Below are positions 21,077-32,540 of a stretch of DNA of 58,748 nt, piece by piece. Origin of the DNA: Chara braunii (lineage: Eukaryota; Streptophyta; Charophyceae; Charales; Characeae); assembly GCA_003427395.1 (NCBI GenBank), contig BFEA01000155.1, forward strand, positions 2,687,873 to 2,746,620, written 5' to 3'. The notes beneath the pieces were generated by a model. That model saw nothing but the letters and a program-made list of their open reading frames with translations, was not told the DNA's origin and searched no databases. Within the stretch, counting starts at the first letter, position 1. Every line of letters begins with the position of its first letter. Position numbers and translations under genes: made by a program.

Positions 21077-21775
21077 CCCTTATCCCACTATCCTACCTCA
21101 GTGTGACAAACACTCAAAACCATTACCCTACCAATGGGCATGTAAGTTGGACTGAACAGCCATGATAGGCACCAGGGCTGATAGGTTGCCCAACCCTGGT
21201 GGAAGCGGAATCGGACGGGCCTTGTCGAATGGGAACTTCGGACGCCAGGCCCAGACAATCTACTACAGGCCCCAAGAGACTCTAGGCCCTAGGTTTTAGA
21301 TAGGGTAGCACCCATTGAAGCAGTCTTACCGTCCTGCCCCTAGCTAACCCAAGGCCAAGCGAAACTCAGACTGGCCTGAGCGACTTATACCCCCACCCTT
21401 ACCCCAGGGTCTAAGCCTTATATATAGTCACTAAACAATTCTACCCGAATATCAGTAGGAACTTCGGTAACCCATACCTATCCCTATAGCAGATACTAGA
21501 CCCCACCCAGTGACTTGACCCCCCCAGTCTGATAGTTGTGTAGTTCGAAATGTATGAGTATACCCGAAGGTTGTGTATGCTTTGTGTATCTATGTATGAA
21601 GATGTACAGATGCACTATGTGTGGAAACTTGTGTATGTAGCCATAGGCCATGTATAATTTGCAAGCTATGTATATGCCCGAAGGTTGTGTGTGCTCTGTA
21701 AATCAATATATCAAGATGTATAGGCAGCAGCATGTGTGTATATCGAAGAGAGAACGGGGTAAGCTAGATAAGGAC
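21077..21775. other. Spacer without recognised genes
   Basis: Only short frames occur. A loosely repeated word (TATG with CCCGAAGGTTGTGT) appears at about 21560 and 21673, a small direct duplication about 115 bp apart. Confidence 0.45.
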
Positions 21776-21781
21776 CCCCCC

Positions 21782-21850
21782 AAGATTCGAGCCAAGCTCG
21801 AACCCGTGACCTTGAAACATGTAATCGTATGACTCTACCATGTGAACAGC
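21782..21850 (-). repeat. tRNA-like (SINE-type) fragment
   Basis: The minus strand carries TGGTAGAGTCATACG followed by GTCACGGGTTCGAGC, an A-box and B-box pair in tRNA order. The arms do not close into a full tRNA, so it is read as a SINE head or tRNA pseudogene. Confidence 0.5.
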
Positions 21851-22081
21851 TATTGGAAATGGCACGAACGTGTGATATGCCAGACTGGGGAGATCAATAA
21901 AACACCCAAGACCAACACCCCCAAGCAACCCATGTGAAACCCAAAACCAACATACAACACCATGAACAACCCTTGGGTGGTGCGCAAACAGTGTTTGTAA
22001 TAGTACAATGCGTCAGCCCAAGGGAGTGTGTCCAACCGTGCGTCTATCTAACGCTCTGCCGGTGTTCCATGCGCAAGGTTG

Positions 22082-22163
22082 CAATTGAGTTTTGAACCCA
22101 CAACCTCATACCACAATGCGCATTTCCAACCGGTGCTCTAACCACTGAGCCACATCGACTGGA
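22082..22163 (-). repeat. tRNA-like (SINE-type) fragment
   Basis: The minus strand shows TGGCTCAGTGGTTAGAGCA (a good D-arm and A box) and GTGGGTTCAAAACTC (B box) with tRNA-like spacing. The acceptor and anticodon arms are not convincing. Confidence 0.55.
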
Positions 22164-22371
22164 CATGTCAACCTTTCCTTATCTCGTGGCCTGGTCGGGT
22201 ATCAGAAGGAGACTCACCGGGGGGCACCAATAGGGTCTCCTTCCGTCCCCTTACCCTTGCCCCTACTAACCTCGTGATGTCCCTATGTGAAACAAATTGT
22301 TAACCTATGAGAGGTGGTTAAAAACACATGAGAACTGGGCTGAGCATCCTATTGAGATGGTTTTGGGTCAG

Positions 22372-23425
22372 TTTCTTTTTTTTCCCCCCCTTCAATTAAG
22401 CCCTTGTGCAAGCCCTCTATCCCAATGGTGGTACGAGAACCGCGAGGATTGAGGGTTTGTCGATCAGGCAACTCCATCTATTGGTGGGGAGCTGCATCTG
22501 CTGGAAACCAGGTCCAGCGTCCCATTGATACATCTTGTAGTTCATCAATTGTTGGTCATTGTTTCCTAGGGTTGTGGTTATTTCTCTTCCTGGACCGGGA
22601 CTCCATCGTCCCATGGAGCTGCTAGCAACACCCATCCCTTCTTGGAGCGCCCATTATTAGTTAACCCAGCAATATTCAACAGCCCCCCTAATAATTGTTT
22701 CATTGTCTGACTTCTAAATCCAGTTCTTTTCTTAACCACTAGGGAGCACTCCCTCAAGTGATAATAGGGGGGGGGGGGAAGGGTCTGGGAAATCTATCCC
22801 AGGTCTTAGGGGGATGCCAGGGTCTATTGCAGCCCAACTCCAAAAAAACAATTTGTAGTCTCTGGCATCTATCCTCCTGCCTCCCCTTCCCCTCCATGGG
22901 GTTATCCTCTAACCAAGATACGCCTGCCATCCATCCCCTCCATCTCCCTCCCAACCATTCTTCGCAGAAGAATGTGATTACTTTATCAATGTCCTTCACG
23001 GTGTGCACAAAACTCATTCGTTGTCTGGCCGTCTGCCATTGGTTTGTGATCTCTGCTTGTACCAGTTACCTGACCACCTTTGTTACCTCCCGCCTCTCCA
23101 CCCATGCCCCCTCGATTTCCAAGATGCATCGTCTCCACCATATCACCCAAAGGACAACTCGTCTGCCCACCTGGAAGAGGTTCCCTGTCAGCAAGTCGCC
23201 CGGGCACTGTGGCCAGTGGCCCGTTAGTAACGCCTTCCAGTCCCATGGCCAACCAGTATTGAGGACCGTCTGCCGCCATATCCTGTTCCACCATCGCCAC
23301 AATAATACCGACGAAGGACACTGTAGAAAAAAGGTGCTCGAATGTCTCAATCCTCTTTCGCAAAGGATAACACCGCAAACATCTTGTGCACCAACTTGAA
23401 GGCAACGCTTGTCACGTGCCAACTT
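22372..23425 (-). pseudogene. LINE 3' fragment with zf-RVT domain
   Basis: On the minus strand, overlapping frames (23422-23066 and 23405-22986) encode a piece like the C-terminal zf-RVT region of plant L1-type LINEs: a cysteine-rich start, then FLQCPSSVLLWRWWNRIW, the usual HxFxxC-W ending in a shifted frame. Downstream on that strand lies the two-hairpin 3' motif (22523-22471) also found after the plus-strand LINE at 51.7 kb, and then an A-rich tail (T-rich on +, about 22373). It is 5' truncated and dead. Confidence 0.6.
22471..22523 (-). repeat. LINE-family 3' two-hairpin motif, copy 1
   Basis: On the minus strand it reads GGGACGCTGGACC, a loop, TCCAGC, then GCAGCTCCCC and ATGGAG. The same arrangement occurs at 35049-35100 and 51748-51800. 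GCTGGA/TCCAGC and GCTCC/GGAGC form two short stems. Confidence 0.75.
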
Positions 23426-24728
23426 CTGTACCCGAATGAACTTCGGAAGCCCGAAGTTTTGTTATTCATGTTTCTACTTCTTAACGGGCTTCGGGGATAC
23501 CCTCCTTTCGGGCTAAGGGGCGATGCAAGGAATCAATGGTCTTCGAAGCCCTCCCACTTTTCAGACTTGATTGTTTTCTCATACCTTTTCATCATTTCTT
23601 TTCGGCGATTCATGAATGTACATAGGACTTACGAGCGACTTAGTGAATGCGCTAGGAATTTTGTTTGGCAGTTTGAAAGCTCTGTGAAATTCCAGCTAGA
23701 ATCCGAATAGGCTTAGGATTTTCACGCTTTCGATTTCGCGTGCTGATATTGCTTTTAAAATTTTTAATCTTGAATCAATTTTTAGAGCTAGAATGTACGA
23801 ATGTAACTGTTTTGGTGCCTTTTTGTTTCTCTGCCTGAGCAATGCATGCAAGTTTTCCCCGCTCCTCACTGTACCCCACTCCATCCGCACCGTTTCCCAT
23901 CTTCGCGCCTTCTTCCCTTAAACTGTAACTGTTTCCTCTACCCTCTTTTCTCACGCTTTTCTCCGTTTGAATCTTGGTCCCACTCCGAACTACTCTTCGC
24001 GCCTTCCTTCTTCTCGCCTTCATCCCCGTAGAAGAATTCCCTACCGACCACCCCCCACCTAGAGTGTTCGAACCAATCAGACGCCATCGTATAAGGAGAA
24101 TTAATCCCCTCTCGCTATGATCCGATTAGTTGCGTGGGGACCGAAATGACTTTCCTTGGGTGATCAGCCCCTGTTCTTTCCTCTCTCCATTTTGCCCTCA
24201 CTCCATTCTCTCCCATCTTCTATATCCCTCATTGCAACGATAAAATCCGCACGCGCATCCGAAAATTTGTCTCTCTATCTATCTGTCTCTCCAAAGAAGT
24301 AGTGGCTAGATGATGTGATGATTGGCAAGTCGAAAAGTCTAGACGAGTTTATTATAGTTCTGCAAGGCTGTGGCCGGGTGGTCGCGACGGACTGCGGGAT
24401 CCGTGCAAGTTGGTGAAGGAGCTGAGTTGGCGGGTTGACGATCGCAATGGTTTAAAGATTGGTATGTGGCGGTCGGGATCGGCGGTACCTGGGTAAGGAC
24501 GTTACGTTTGTGTGAATGGTTGCATTGCCCGGGGCCATGATTAAAAGAGTAGAAGGCTTATGTACCTTAATCTTCGGTTCCTCCTCTAATGTTGGAAGCT
24601 AAAGCATGGTGGATTGTCGGTTTTTCCTCATATCTACTTGTGTGCTCATAACTCCTTTGTTCTTAGTCCCCTTCCTCGATCAAGCTACGACTCCGTCCAG
24701 ACCTTTTGACCTTTTTTTTCTCTCTAAC
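23426..24728. other. Spacer without recognised genes
   Basis: Short frames only, with a C/T-rich stretch at 23860-24030 and 24170-24300. No motif, repeat or RNA could be supported. Confidence 0.5.
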
Positions 24729-24935
24729 TCTCTCTCTCTCTCNAAAAGAAGAAGAAGAAGAAGAAGAAGAAGAAGGAGAAGAGCGAGATGAGAAAAGGAA
24801 GACCACACAGAGGAGGAAAAAAGCGCGACGACGAAGAAGAAAGCGAGAAGAAGAAGAAGAAGAAGAAGAAGAAGAAGAAGAAGAAGAGAAGAAGAAGAAG
24901 AAGAAGAAGAGAAGAAAGGAAGAAGAGGGGAGGGA
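24729..24935. repeat. (CT)n then (GAA)n microsatellite
   Basis: A short CT run, one N (24743), then about 190 bp of GAA/GAAG repeats. Open frames of Glu/Lys/Arg or Ser/Phe here are repeat translations. Confidence 0.95.
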
Positions 24936-25925
24936 GATATACCTGCCGTCGTCTTTCTTCTTCGACGCTCTCATCCCGTAGATTTCGGGGATCATAATGA
25001 TTGTGGCTTGTTGAAGTGTTGCCTTCGTATCCGCATGCGCAGCGGTGCATTCCGATTGGAGGTGTTGCGACTGTGTAAGGGGGATATGTGCCCTCTGCCA
25101 TCCGAGGCGGCTTGCAGCTGTGGTGCAAAGTGGCCATGGCCTGCATCCGCTACTTACCATTGCGAGGTTGGAAACTTACGGGATGCGTGATACATCCGTT
25201 GACGGCGTCGTGACATCGGCCTTGCATTCGAGGTAAGTCTCCGATCTCCCTGCTGATCTCACGACTTTCATCGATCCGATGAGCAAAATCAAATGAATCT
25301 ACCGCTAGAAAACGAAAATATACATTCCCACTCTTATATGTGTGTGTGCAGGTAGGACGAGCAAAATCAGATGAATCTACCGCGAGAACATGTAAATGCA
25401 CATTGCTACACTTGCGTGTATGTGTGTGCGTCCGTATGCGAGTGTGCGTGTGAATGTATGCGTGAAAGGGGAGAAAAATCGGAGAGGTGAGGCGAGTACG
25501 GCCCGACAAAGGCGGTTGAGATGGGTGCGAGGGTAAGGGAGTTGATTGCGCAGGGTAGGAATCATGTGAAGCGAGGAGATGGCCGCGCGAGCGAGAAAGA
25601 AAGGAAATCACGTAGTCAGAAGAGAGAGAGGTGAAGTGAAGAACTTATCTGTTCAGTTGTCGACGGTCATCATTGATGTCGTGCGTCTCCCTCTGAAGGG
25701 AAACACACACCCCATCTGCGTGTATCTAATGAAAAATGTAGCTTGTATACGTTCAATTTTATTATTATTATTATTATTTTATTATTATTTTATTATTATT
25801 TTATTATTATTATATCGATTCAATCTTAAAATTACGAATACAGCCATATGCGAACAAGGAGAAACGATGCCGCATGAAAGGAGAAGATACAACGAGGAAG
25901 GAGGTAAGTGTGGGTTCTCAAGGTC
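24936..25925. other. Spacer; (ATT)n at 25757-25811
   Basis: Short GT-rich tracts lie near 25340 and 25410, and an ATT microsatellite at 25757-25811. No coding region is supported. Confidence 0.5.
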
Positions 25926-26278
25926 TGATGAGGGTGACGAGATACGTACCTGGTGCACGAGGAGAGGTCGGCTACGGTGTTGACATCACGTACATTGATC
26001 TTCGAGAGTCGAAGTGAGCATGCTGCATGAACACGACTGTAGATAGGATAGTAGAGTAGAGTAGGGCGGGGCACTGGGCGCCAGACAGAGAGGCGCGACT
26101 TTGAATACTGTGTTGGTGTGGCCTATGGGCTTGAACATTGGATCAGTACTTCATTGTATTGCTTTATTTGGATGGATTTTTGATGCTATTGTGCTCTCTG
26201 CTTGTACAGGACTACTTGGATATCTGTGTGATTTCACAACTGGGTTTTCTATATATCGTTCACTCTCATATTCCCTGC
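25926..26278 (+). mobile_element. LTR of an unnamed family, copy 1
   Basis: This about 350-bp block aligns along its length with 27535-27885 and 37496-37843. Shared anchors are ACGTACCTGGTG, ACATTGATCTTCGA, GGGCGCCAGA, TACTGTGTTGGTGTG, GTGCTCTCTGCTTG and CTCATATTCC. It starts near a TG and ends in ATTCCCTGC, one base short of the CA expected. No primer site follows, so it is a solo LTR. Confidence 0.75.
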
Positions 26279-26294
26279 CCTCGCGAGAAGGGAA

Positions 26295-26296
<2 letters not shown>

Positions 26297-26331
<35 letters not shown>
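26297..26331. repeat. (ATT)n microsatellite
   Basis: An uninterrupted TAT trinucleotide run directly after LTR copy 1. Confidence 0.93.
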
Positions 26332-26536
26332 AGAGCGAATTTATCTTACATGCATCCGCCCACAGCGTCGTGGGGATGGTCATCGTCCGCCCGACTTATT
26401 GGGATGCACGCTCCTGCATGTCGTATCCCTCATGGTATGCAGCATTTAGTGATGGATCCTATTTAGTGATGGATCCTGTTGCAATGCGGTGTCGCAACTT
26501 CGCAAAGAGAGTTTGCGCTCGCTGCCATCCGAGTGC

Positions 26537-27505
26537 AGATAGACAGACAGACAGACAGACACACAGACAGACTGGACAGATAAACAAAACATGCAGATAT
26601 AAGAGACAGACAGACAGGCAGACAGATCGAGACTGGACACACAAAAAAAACATACAGTGCACGCACACAGATATTGTGACACACAGATACACTGTGGCAT
26701 ACACTATGACACATTGACGCACACTGTGACACACACAAATGCACAGTGACACATACACAGTAAGATGCACACAGTCACACTGTGACAGATGCACATACAC
26801 AGTGAAACACACACAGATATGGTGAGACATGCAGTCACAGTGGCACGCCCACACAACATACATACACAGATACAGTGACAGGGACACTGTAACATACATG
26901 GTGACACACACTGTGACACAGTAACACACACAGTCGCCCGCACACAGTCACCCACACACAGACGGTGTGACACACACAGTCACACATACACAGACGCTGT
27001 AACACACACAGACGGGGTGACACACACAGTTACACATACACAGACGCTGTAACACACACACAATGACCACAGTGGAACACACACAGATACACGGTGACAC
27101 AAGATACACAGACACAGTGTCACATCCACAGGGACACAAGATATACAGACAGTGTCACATCCACGGTGACACAGATACACGGACAAAGTAATACACACGC
27201 GGATATACAGTGACACATACAAAGGCACAGAGAAACATAAAACAGGCATACACAGATATTGTGACAAACACAGACAGATGCTGTGACACAGATAGATACA
27301 CACACAGATGCTATGACACACACAGACACTGTGACACAGTCACATTGACACACATACAAAGGGGCAATATGCATAGTGACACACTCGCAAAGATACACAG
27401 TGACACGGTGACAGTCACACTGTGACATACACAGTGACACACACTGTGACATACACAGTGACAGCACACAATGCATTGTAACACACACAAAGAGACACAT
27501 ACACA
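26537..27505. repeat. Degenerate CA-rich minisatellite (GTGACACA type)
   Basis: Almost 1 kb built from words such as GACAGACA (26540-26630) and then ACACAGTGACAC with variations. It lies between two same-strand LTR copies. The Cys/Val/Ser-rich or His/Thr-rich frames across it are repeat translations. Confidence 0.9.
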
Positions 27506-27534
27506 GAGAGAGAGAGAGACAAAGAAAGAGTGAA

Positions 27535-27885
27535 TGAGAGAAAGAGGAGAGAGGTACATACCTGGTGTATGTGAGAGGTCGGCTATGGTATTGACGTCAT
27601 GCACATTGGTCTTCAAAGTCGAAGTGAGCCTGTTGCGTGAATGCGGATGTAGAAGGATAGACAAGTATAGGCTGGGCGCGGGGCGCCAGATAGAGAGGAG
27701 CGGCGTTGGATACCGTGTTGGTGTGGTCTGAGGGCATGAACATCGGCTCAAGAGTTCATTGTATTGTTGTTACTTGGATGGAATCTCGGTACATTTATGC
27801 TCTCTGCTTGTACCTGACTACTTGGACATCTGTGTGACTTTGCAATTTGGTTTTCAGTATATTATTCCCACTCATATTCCTTGCA
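27535..27885 (+). mobile_element. LTR of an unnamed family, copy 2
   Basis: It begins TGAGAG and ends CTTGCA, matching the copy at 37496-37843 over its whole length, including TACCTGGTGTATG, GCACATTGGTCTTC, GGGCGCCAGATAG and TCTCTGCTTGTACCTGACTA. No primer site follows. It lies 1.26 kb from copy 1 on the same strand, but the intervening DNA is only repeats. Confidence 0.8.
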
Positions 27886-28510
27886 TATCTGACTTTCATA
27901 TTTTTATTCATTTGTTTATTTTATTTTGTTTTCTTATTCACCGATTATAGCAGTGAGTTAGACGAAACCCGATGTGCCATGGATAAGCAATGTCGTCCGC
28001 GATCAATTGGGGTGAGCGGAGTGCAGTGCACAACCAATCAAGTAGTGGACACTTTGTGCAGCCAATCGAGTAGGACAATACGGTGTGCAGTTCATCTGCC
28101 ATGATCTGAAAGAAAGGGACTGGGTATGACTAACTGTTGCTGAAAAACGTAGCGAGAATGAGATTTTCCGTGAAAGTGTCTCGCTATGTGAGTGTTTTTT
28201 TGGGAATGTGGCCGCAAGGGAATCGACTTCGTGCAGTCTTGCCTTGCTTAATAGACCATCTGACATTGATAAAGCGGGGTTCACAGTGGATTGAGAGATT
28301 GTGCGTGCTATTGGTCAAGTACTGTGAAAGTGGACCACATCAACTAACTCTTGTCCTACAGTTAACTAAAGCATCTTCATAAAAAATCATAAACTAACAC
28401 AGTTCGAAGATTAGGCAGAATGCCTTTAAGGTGTGGAGCACAGGTTCCGTATGGCCTACCTGGATGAGTTTAAAGACTTTTGAATGATCCAGGGCTTAAG
28501 AGGCATAAAA
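27886..28510. other. Spacer without recognised genes
   Basis: Short frames only. No repeats or motifs supported. Confidence 0.45.
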
Positions 28511-28511
28511 A

Positions 28512-28860
28512 ACGACGACTGAGGTCGTCGAGAGAACATGCGAAGGTGATAGGAGGAGCGAGGTCCCGAGAGGCGTGCCCTACTGCCTAACTACACGACT
28601 AAGGAAAAAGGGTGGTAATAACAGAAGCGAGGCTCCGAGAAGCCTGCCTTATTTCTAACCAGCCGTGCGTCAGCGCAAGTAAGCGATAGGAGGCGCGAGG
28701 CCACAAGGTTTGCCCTATCGCAATAAGTTAGCACGGGTAAGGGAGGTGGTGATAAGAGAAGCGAGCCTCCGAGAAGCCTGCCTTATTGTCCGTCAGTCGT
28801 GCTTCAATATCAAACAGCGATAGGAGAAGCGAGACCCCATGAGGTCTGCCCGATCACGAC
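28512..28860 (+). repeat. Array of five regularly spaced, covarying hairpins
   Basis: A perfect CGACGAC-TGAG-GTCGTCG hairpin at 28512-28529 is followed by five hairpins starting near 28548, 28617, 28686, 28752 and 28820, that is every 66-69 bases. Each has an outer stem (GATAGG/CCTATC in the third, AATAA/TTATT in the second, ATAAG/CTTAT in the fourth) and an inner stem (AGGCT/AGCCT in the second, AGACC/GGTCT in the fifth) around a CGAG-like loop. The stem pairs change together between copies, which points to selection for RNA structure or expansion of a structured unit. No protein is encoded. Confidence 0.65.
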
Positions 28861-28989
28861 CAGACGCTCAGTAAAATGTGAGGACCCCGTGTGATCTACC
28901 TTTCCATGACAACTTTTATGAAGATCCCAGAAAAAGACTAACGAACTTACAATATCGATTTTCTGATTCTACTGAGGTGGAGGTAGAAG

Positions 28990-29455
28990 CTACGTGACAC
29001 CCGCGGCCTAGGCCGCGGGCAATTCGGCTGCCACGACCGAAAAAGCCGGTCGCGGCTGCGGCCAATGAGGCCCTGTCCGCGGCTTGTTTTTTTCATATTT
29101 TTTTTATACTCCTAAAAATACGTTAAAAAAAATAAAACAAATATAGGGTTGTAGGGTTTGCAAAACCCTACAGTCCTATATTTTTATTTTGGAATCCGAC
29201 CTCGTTTAAGATTTAAAAAAAATAAAAAACGGAAATCGATTTAAACAAATTATTAAAAAAATAAAAAGAAAAGCACAATTTTCTTTTGTCATTTTTCTTC
29301 ATGAGGGAGATGGTCGCTGAGTTGTACTGTATTTTTTTAGAATTTTTTTTCGGGTTTGTGTCGGAAAATTGGGTGTTAAAAAAAAAATAAAAAAATAAAT
29401 TAAAAACAAATAAAGAAAAAAAGAGTCAGGCTGGGGTTGGTGTGTGTGTGTGTGT

Positions 29456-29508
<53 letters not shown>

Positions 29509-30225
29509 NNNNNNNNNNNNNNNNNNNNNNNNNNNNNNNNNNNNNNNNNNNNNNNNNNNNNNNNNNNNNNNNNNNNNNNNNNNNNNNNNNNNNNNNNNNN
29601 NNNNNNNNNNNNNNNNNNNNNNNNNNNNNNNNNNNNNNNNNNNNNNNNNNNNNNNNNNNNNNNNNNNNNNNNNNNNNNNNNNNNNNNNNNNNNNNNNNNN
29701 NNNNNNNNNNNNNNNNNNNNNNNNNNNNNNNNNNNNNNNNNNNNNNNNNNNNNNNNNNNNNNNNNNNNNNNNNNNNNNNNNNNNNNNNNNNNNNNNNNNN
29801 NNNNNNNNNNNNNNNNNNNNNNNNNNNNNNNNNNNNNNNNNNNNNNNNNNNNNNNNNNNNNNNNNNNNNNNNNNNNNNNNNNNNNNNNNNNNNNNNNNNN
29901 NNNNNNNNNNNNNNNNNNNNNNNNNNNNNNNNNNNNNNNNNNNNNNNNNNNNNNNNNNNNNNNNNNNNNNNNNNNNNNNNNNNNNNNNNNNNNNNNNNNN
30001 NNNNNNNNNNNNNNNNNNNNNNNNNNNNNNNNNNNNNNNNNNNNNNNNNNNNNNNNNNNNNNTTTTTTTTACAGGGTTATAGAGGCCGACGTGCGATATT
30101 CGCGCGCACGCGCCATTTTCCCGCGCGCGCCCCCGTCTGGGCCTGGGCGGCCACGCAGAAACTCGGCCGCGGACCCGCGGTCGGCCTCCTAGACCGCAGG
30201 ATCCGCGGCCTAGGGTGTCACGTAG
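28990..30225. mobile_element. TIR element with 8-bp target duplication (hAT-like, gap inside)
   Basis: It starts CTACGTGACACCC and ends with GGGTGTCACGTAG, a perfect 13-bp inverted pair. GGTAGAAG stands directly outside both ends (28982-28989 and 30226-30233) as an exact 8-bp target-site duplication. GC-rich blocks beside both ends are also inverted copies (CCTAGGCCGCGG-like), including an 18-bp palindrome at 29001-29018. An 8-bp duplication fits hAT-type transposons, though the end bases are not the usual hAT ones. The interior holds AT-rich sequence, a GA tract and a 554-N gap, so coding content is unknown. Confidence 0.78.
29509..30062. other. Assembly gap (554 N)
   Basis: A run of N follows a (GA)n tract (29457-29508). 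The long frame spanning it is not real. Confidence 0.99.
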
Positions 30226-30233
30226 GGTAGAAG

Positions 30234-32385
30234 GAATGTGACCCCGTGTGACTTGTCCTGCTACCTTAACCTAGTGATTGATGTCAAATCTTATGATTCT
30301 ACTCCGTATGAGATTGAATATATTTTGTTTGTGTATGTCTGAAGGGGAAAGTTTGATGATGTTAGTTTTGCACTTTTCTTCTTTTAGACGACTATCTCGA
30401 GATTGATCTTATAAGAAGTTAGTAAGGCTACCTAGAGGGAGTTATGTGGATGTAGTATTATTCCCGACTAAAATGAAGTTTCCTATATTGAACTTCAGAT
30501 AGGGTTATGTCGATGGCGAAGAGGTTTTGAGACCGTGTTGACCTGTGTGTGATTGGAGGTTACCTTTACTTTCAAGAGGACTCATTATGAGTCTATACAA
30601 AACTATATGTGATTGCCTTATGGTAACAGGTTGGTTAGCCAACTCAACCCTCACTCACCCTCGACACTCACACTTTGCATCCACCTTTGCACTGAAAGAC
30701 ATCTTTGTTTTTCGGGTCATTGTCTAAAAGGTCTGTGTTTGGTCAGAAAAGGGTCCTTGAAATGACTGAAGTCATATATGACTGAATGACTAAGTCGAAA
30801 AGGGGATGTCTTACTGAAAGGTTGAAAATGTAAGTGTAATGTGGGTAGAAGTGAATAAAAGGTTGACTCCGTCAGAATTGTGTAATGTGATTGACCCTTG
30901 TCTGCAGATTAGTAAAATGATCAACCACATGTTATTCACTGCAACCCATTTGGAAGACTTATGATGTTTTGGGCCTTGATCTAGACATTTCATCAACGCA
31001 CGAATTTATACATTTGGTTCGAGATCCCAACCTTGTGTTTTCCCTGATGTTAAGCAGACTAGGATTATTGATAAGGCTGAAAACCTTATTCATTTCATGT
31101 TCATTTTCATCTATACATGTTTGAAATGTCAAATGACCTATGATTTTCCTGATGAACTCGGATTGTTCATATGAATGTGTTAAGTGTACATGACATCTTT
31201 TTGCCTAATTACTCAATGTCTTATTTCATTTCATATGTATGCGTGGTATGACAAGGGGTTTTTGTAAAGAGATGTGTTGAATGGACTTAATCACTAGGTA
31301 GGGTAGGGTAAATGTCTTACAAGCGAGCCCTGAAAATCCGACTGTTGCGGGGGTCGTGCTCCGAAAAAAAAGATAGGTTATGAATCATACATATTGAAAC
31401 TATTTATATTCAAAGCATAGAATGCGCGAACGTTCGTCAGTCGAGTCGACGTGAATTATAAGTCGGTCCGGGAGATCATCTCCCCCGATGCCCGGCATGT
31501 ATATAGGTCAGTCTTAGGCGTTCAACCGCGCATATGCCTATGCTACAGTGATCGAGCAAACGCCCTCGACTGACTTACCTCTGCGATTGCAAGAAAAAAC
31601 CTTCGCACGTGAGTCAGTAGCTCAACAGGGATACGCCCGCCTAAGGGATGGTGACAGGTCCTGCAGGTGGAGGTGAGTTGTACCTCGCAGGGTCCCTGTC
31701 TTGTCGCAGGGAGTCGTGAGAGATACTATATAACTGGCGTGCACGGTCGGAGTTGATCTTTGGCTGAAACGCTTCTAAAACTCCTGCGTGATGCGACCGT
31801 GATGTCCGACACCAAAAATTACTTTACGTCTGGGTGTGGGACCGCCGCGCTCAACAGCGTGGCCACATGACTTCGACAAGCATGCTTTCCTCCCAAGCGT
31901 CGACCCGCCATGGAGCGCTAAGACTCCACTAACGCCGCCTTAGCGCTAACGTGACGCTATCGAATGCTTACCAGCTCCCCCCTAAGCTGTATTCTTCTCT
32001 AATGTATTTCATCTTTCTTAGTAGTACGCATCTATCTCATCCTGTTATAGCACGGGGGGAACACCAACCAAGCCCGATCTCTCCCCAACCCATGGGGTAG
32101 GTTGGCACCACAACTGTGGTGCGAGAGAAAGCCTGTACCAGTCCCTCATCACGGTGACGAGGGGTGGGCATGCATTGCCGATGGGGGAAATCAGCGGTGC
32201 TAGCGTCGAGCAATGGCCAGTCACTGCACCTCCCCCTACCCCCCCCCTCAAAACCCCACATGGCGGTGTCTAATGGCCAATATTGTCCTTGCGTAGCATC
32301 CAACAACATCAGCCAAGGTCCTGCCATTGCTGGCTTGGGGGCCCAACGGGTTATCTCTAGCTGGTAGAACACCAAGCTTGCCCAG
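30234..32385. other. Spacer; structured GC-rich part at 31.4-31.9 kb
   Basis: No gene is recognised. The part from about 31400 to 31850 carries several self-complementary segments (GGGAGATCATCTCCC at about 31470, GAGGT with ACCTC at about 31671-31689, CCCTG with CAGGG at about 31695-31711) and a TATATAA word at 31727. It resembles an LTR promoter region but has no second copy here. Confidence 0.45.
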
Positions 32386-32461
32386 GCACAGACGCCAACG
32401 AGGATTGAACCCACGACTCCTGAATGCAACTTCTGTGCCTTATCAACTGAGCCAGGCCCCC
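32386..32461 (-). repeat. tRNA-like (SINE-type) fragment
   Basis: The minus strand reads CCTGGCTCAGTTGATAAGGC then GTCGTGGGTTCAATCCTCG: a strong A box and B box with tRNA spacing and a T-arm with four of five pairs. The anticodon stem does not form, so it is a SINE head or tRNA pseudogene rather than a working tRNA. Confidence 0.6.
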
Positions 32462-32540
32462 AAAGTTCCTGGTGTGTCTACAGCGTGGGAGAAAAAAAGG
32501 GGCAGCTTTTCCCTGGTGTAACAATTGATTGAACAAAACA

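Noticed and set aside
24663-25160. Minus-strand Ser/Phe-rich frame of 165 codons
   Set aside because: Produced by the GAA microsatellite and an N.
25924-25945. CTGATGAG in LTR copy 1 resembling a hammerhead core
   Set aside because: No GAAA with a closing helix II follows (the sequence goes on GGTGACGAGA), and the other LTR copies lack it.
26446-27500. Cys/Val/Ser-rich minus-strand frames up to 156 codons
   Set aside because: Repeat translations of the CA-rich minisatellite; no domain and no start context.
29437-30230. Long plus-strand open frames of about 250 codons
   Set aside because: They consist of GA-repeat translation and the 554-N gap.
32386-32461. Functional tRNA gene
   Set aside because: A and B boxes are good but the anticodon and acceptor arms do not fold; the same holds for the other tRNA-like fragments here.
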